Positions 61,329-64,000 of a DNA stretch of 64,000 bases are shown one piece after another; the first letter of the stretch is position 1, and each line of letters begins with the position of its first letter. The DNA lies in NCBI RefSeq assembly GCF_020740795.1, contig NC_067287.1, positions 34,651,501 through 34,715,500 on the forward strand, in the 5' to 3' direction. Source of the stretch: Apus apus. Taxonomy: Eukaryota; Chordata; Aves; Apodiformes; Apodidae. A program made the position numbers and the translations under genes. The notes beneath the pieces are model-generated. The model saw only the letters and a list, made by a program, of their open reading frames with translations. It was not told where the DNA came from and ran no database searches.

Positions 61329-64000
61329 AATTAAAAAAGATGTTTGTGTTTGGTGATCTGTTAATATAATGGTTCTTATAACCAGCCAGGCTAGACTTTT
61401 AAAATACACCAACACAAGCCGTGAAGGTGTATCCTGATCACGTTTGATTTTTAGTTTTTGAGCCACATCAAGTCATCAACACCTGGTGGGAGCAGATGAG
61501 AGCAAAGCCTTGGCTGCTGGTTATCTTCCCTAAGTTAAAGCCAGGTCCAAGTAATTCTGTATTACTGTAGTCAAAATTGTTTTCTTCCTGACGATAGAAA
61601 CACTTACATTGATGTACCATGTTACTGATGTGAATATGGAACTGTGAGCACAGATCTGTAGATGCAGCCTGAGGCCTTATAACCACCTGGCTCCAGTAAA
61701 TAAAGCTGGGGAGACTTAAACTGACAGTGTGAGAGGGATCCTGCAGTCTAAAGCCTGGTGCCAGTGGAGGAGGTCAGAAATTATAGGCAGAGTGAAGAAA
61801 TTAAAGGGGATCCAAGCATGAGTGCAGGAGGGTAGGGATGTGAGAGGGGAGTAATTTAAAGCAGTCACTTTCCATTAAAGTGAATGGAAATCTTGGCTGC
61901 AGTTACAGAAATGTCATGCTGCAAGGCATATGTGTATTTAAAACCAATCTCAGTCTGTTTGAACTTTTTCCCAAGACTTCAGAAGTCTGGGAACCTTTCA
62001 AAAAGCAGTTAACATCATGCAGGAGACTGGATTGGAGATACAGTTTTGTGATGTTAGAAACTGTTCTTGAAAGTCATTCTGGTAGTCAGATTCCTAGAAA
62101 TAAAAAGGGAGTAAGCAATGTAATGCTATGACAGTTACTGTTTACTTGGAGAAGATTTGGTCCTCCTTCGAGCATTTTTTTTTTTTTTTTTTTTTTTGGC
62201 CCCCCTTAGCTTTGCAAATCCCATTTTTTGACTGGTCCAAGCAAGCAGCACATTCTAGAAGCAAAATGCCAAAAGAATGCAGCATATACATAGGGCAAAG
62301 GGTGAGTTTCCTAATGAAAGGACTGTGGATGTGCATTTTAGTGCTTGCAAACAGTTGCCCTGGCTCATGCCGACAGTAGGGTGATTAGATATTTGATTAG
62401 GAAGATGAATATCCCTGCTTTCTTTACAGTAGATAGTAACTTGACAAAAGATGCTGAGAACTTAGCCCCAGGAATCATTTAACATCTGAAGCATAGTTGG
62501 TACAAGTCTGACCTAGCAGCAGTTCCCTCTCCTTACATTTGTGCCTTGAATGATTGCTGATTGTGTTTTAAATATTTATTAACTTGGTTGTTCTGGGATG
62601 AGCACATCTGGTCCTCTGATCTTGGAAAGGGGGAGCATTTGTCAAACTGCTTTCAGGTTTTTCCTGTGGTTCCTGGGTACTGGTCCTTTACGCCACTAAG
62701 ACACTTGTTAACCTTCAGTGAACAAATGCTTCCATGTCTTTTGAAGAAATAAATTATAGTTAGAAAAATGTGTGCTGAAATGGTACCTTTCGTATGAAAT
62801 GTTGGCAACATTTTTGTGCTACAATGACAACAAATCATCAGACTGGCAGATTTGAGAAGACATGTGACTTCTGCCTTCTTGTCAAGGTGCCACCATTGCT
62901 TTGAAGCATTACTGGAGGGTGGGGGAGCGGTTCTGGTCTCCATTAGGCACAGCCACAGCCTTCACAGCAACAGCTCTGGGCTCGGGGCTGACATTTCATT
63001 GCAGGAAATCATACAGTTACTGCATGTTATTCCTTAGAGTTGCAACATCATTTTGACTAAATACTGCTGGGGGTAGGCTGGCAGTGGTGTTTGCTGTGAA
63101 TCATCCTCACTAATGGAAACTATTCAATAGAGAAACAATCATTATGAGCAAGATGGCATTTCTGTTCTGAATCCCCTCCTCCATATTTTTTTTTTCTTCC
63201 ATGAACTGTTTTGTAAATTATCTTTGGGCTGGCAGCCTCATTCACTTTCATTCTAACAATGAATACTTTGCTGTGAGTTGAAAATATCTTAAAGAACAGG
63301 AGAGGCTTTTTGTTATTTTGTTATTTCTGAACTCCAAACATGGTTGCTTCTGTTGTGTTCTTAATCTGATTTCATTTTGAATTTAAATAACCATGGATGA
63401 CTGGAAAATGTTGACTCAATTGTACAGCTGTTGCAGCAGGTGGACTGTTTAAAGGTATTTATTTTTTAAGCACTAAGCTGAGGAATGTCGACATTAAATA
63501 ATAAAGGAAATAAAGTCACCTTGGAACACTACTATTTTCTATCACTCGAGGAAATAATAAGCTTCCTTCCTCCAGAAAAAGAATCAAGTGCAGTCTTAAT
63601 TTTCAAGCCCATAAGTAGACTCTAGGGGATTATATATGTGATTAAAGTTACACTCCTACATAAGACCTGTTTTCTTAGGCTTTGGCCAGAACTCTTATGT
63701 GTGAATGTTGCTGTGTGCTGTCTGCTTATAAGTCCTTCTGCTTTGGGTTTCTGGTTGTGCAGATGGGATGTTACTGAACTCTGAACCTGCAGAGTGAATG
63801 GAACAAAATGTGCAAAAAAATTTTAAATGGAGACAATTTACTACAATGTCTGGAGTTCACTATGTCTGGGGTGGGATACAGGCTTGGAGGAAACACTGGT
63901 CCATTCCAGTATGGCTATGTCTGCATCCCAAATATTATCCACAGGGTTCTTGAGAGCTTAGGAAGGACACAACTTCTTTTTGAAATCCCTCTCTTGTAAC
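61329..64000. other. Intronic stretch to the window end, no supported gene
   Basis: Contains T(23) at 62175-62197 and an AT-rich block at about 63110-63300 with SOX-like AACAAT cores. No exon with a recognised product was seen, and frames that reach the window edge are unsupported. Confidence 0.45.
62175..62197 (+). repeat. Homopolymer T(23)
   Basis: Twenty-three T bases followed by GGCCCCCC. No adjoining retroposon body was recognised. Confidence 0.9.

Larger units (their letters stand above)
2063..64000 (+). other. Inferred very long first intron (reaches beyond the window)
   Basis: After the donor at 2063 I find no exon with a recognisable protein family and no second CpG island. Repeats and base composition are typical of a long vertebrate intron. 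The gene, the acceptor and the true length of the intron are unknown. Alternatively the gene may be a short non-coding transcript ending early, leaving the rest intergenic. Individual repeats and candidate elements inside are listed separately. Confidence 0.45.

Noticed and set aside
61869..61890. Imperfect palindrome TTTCCATTAAAGTGAATGGAAA
   Set aside because: Short and imperfect, without further repeat context.

Overview
The window looks like avian nuclear DNA. Three younger CR1 LINE copies carry the bird-type 3' end (the motif read as GATTCTATGATTCTA or its complement). There are also much older amniote relics: a CR1/L3-like fragment and one clear MIR-like SINE. No bacterial-style operon, rRNA, tRNA, CRISPR array or virus-like coding region was seen. 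The species cannot be fixed from the sequence alone.

Layout. Positions 1-1719 are upstream flank without a recognised gene; a weak terminal-exon candidate lies at about 350-560. Positions 1720-2215 form one dense CpG island with Sp1-type GC boxes and no TATA box, and it ends in a good + strand splice donor (CAG|GTAAGG, intron from 2063). This is the only strong sign of a gene. The simplest reading is promoter plus exon 1 of a + strand gene whose first intron fills most or all of the remaining ~62 kb. Just inside the intron are a GATC-containing minisatellite (2217-2299), SOX- and POU-like sites (2486-2693) and a G-run.

Positions 2700-64000 are AT-rich, CpG-poor, intron-like DNA. All open frames of 60-175 codons there look like chance frames or lie in CR1. 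Repeats found are: a palindromic MITE-like relic (5405-5550), a 41-base T tract (16886-16926), a CR1 on the minus strand with two internal deletions (19461-20450), an old + strand CR1 (27435-27847), a MIR-like SINE (43185-43290), an ancient CR1/L3 relic on the minus strand (45301-45680), and a head-to-head pair of CR1 3' ends (47891-48230) able to fold into a hairpin. Between them lie stretches rich in TAATTA-type motifs that resemble conserved non-coding elements. One 51-base exon-like segment (48768-48818) is the best internal exon candidate.

I did not find a new biological system. The points most worth checking are the regulatory architecture around the CpG island, the exon candidate, the shared 18-base motif at 9895 and 41142, and the inverted CR1 pair.
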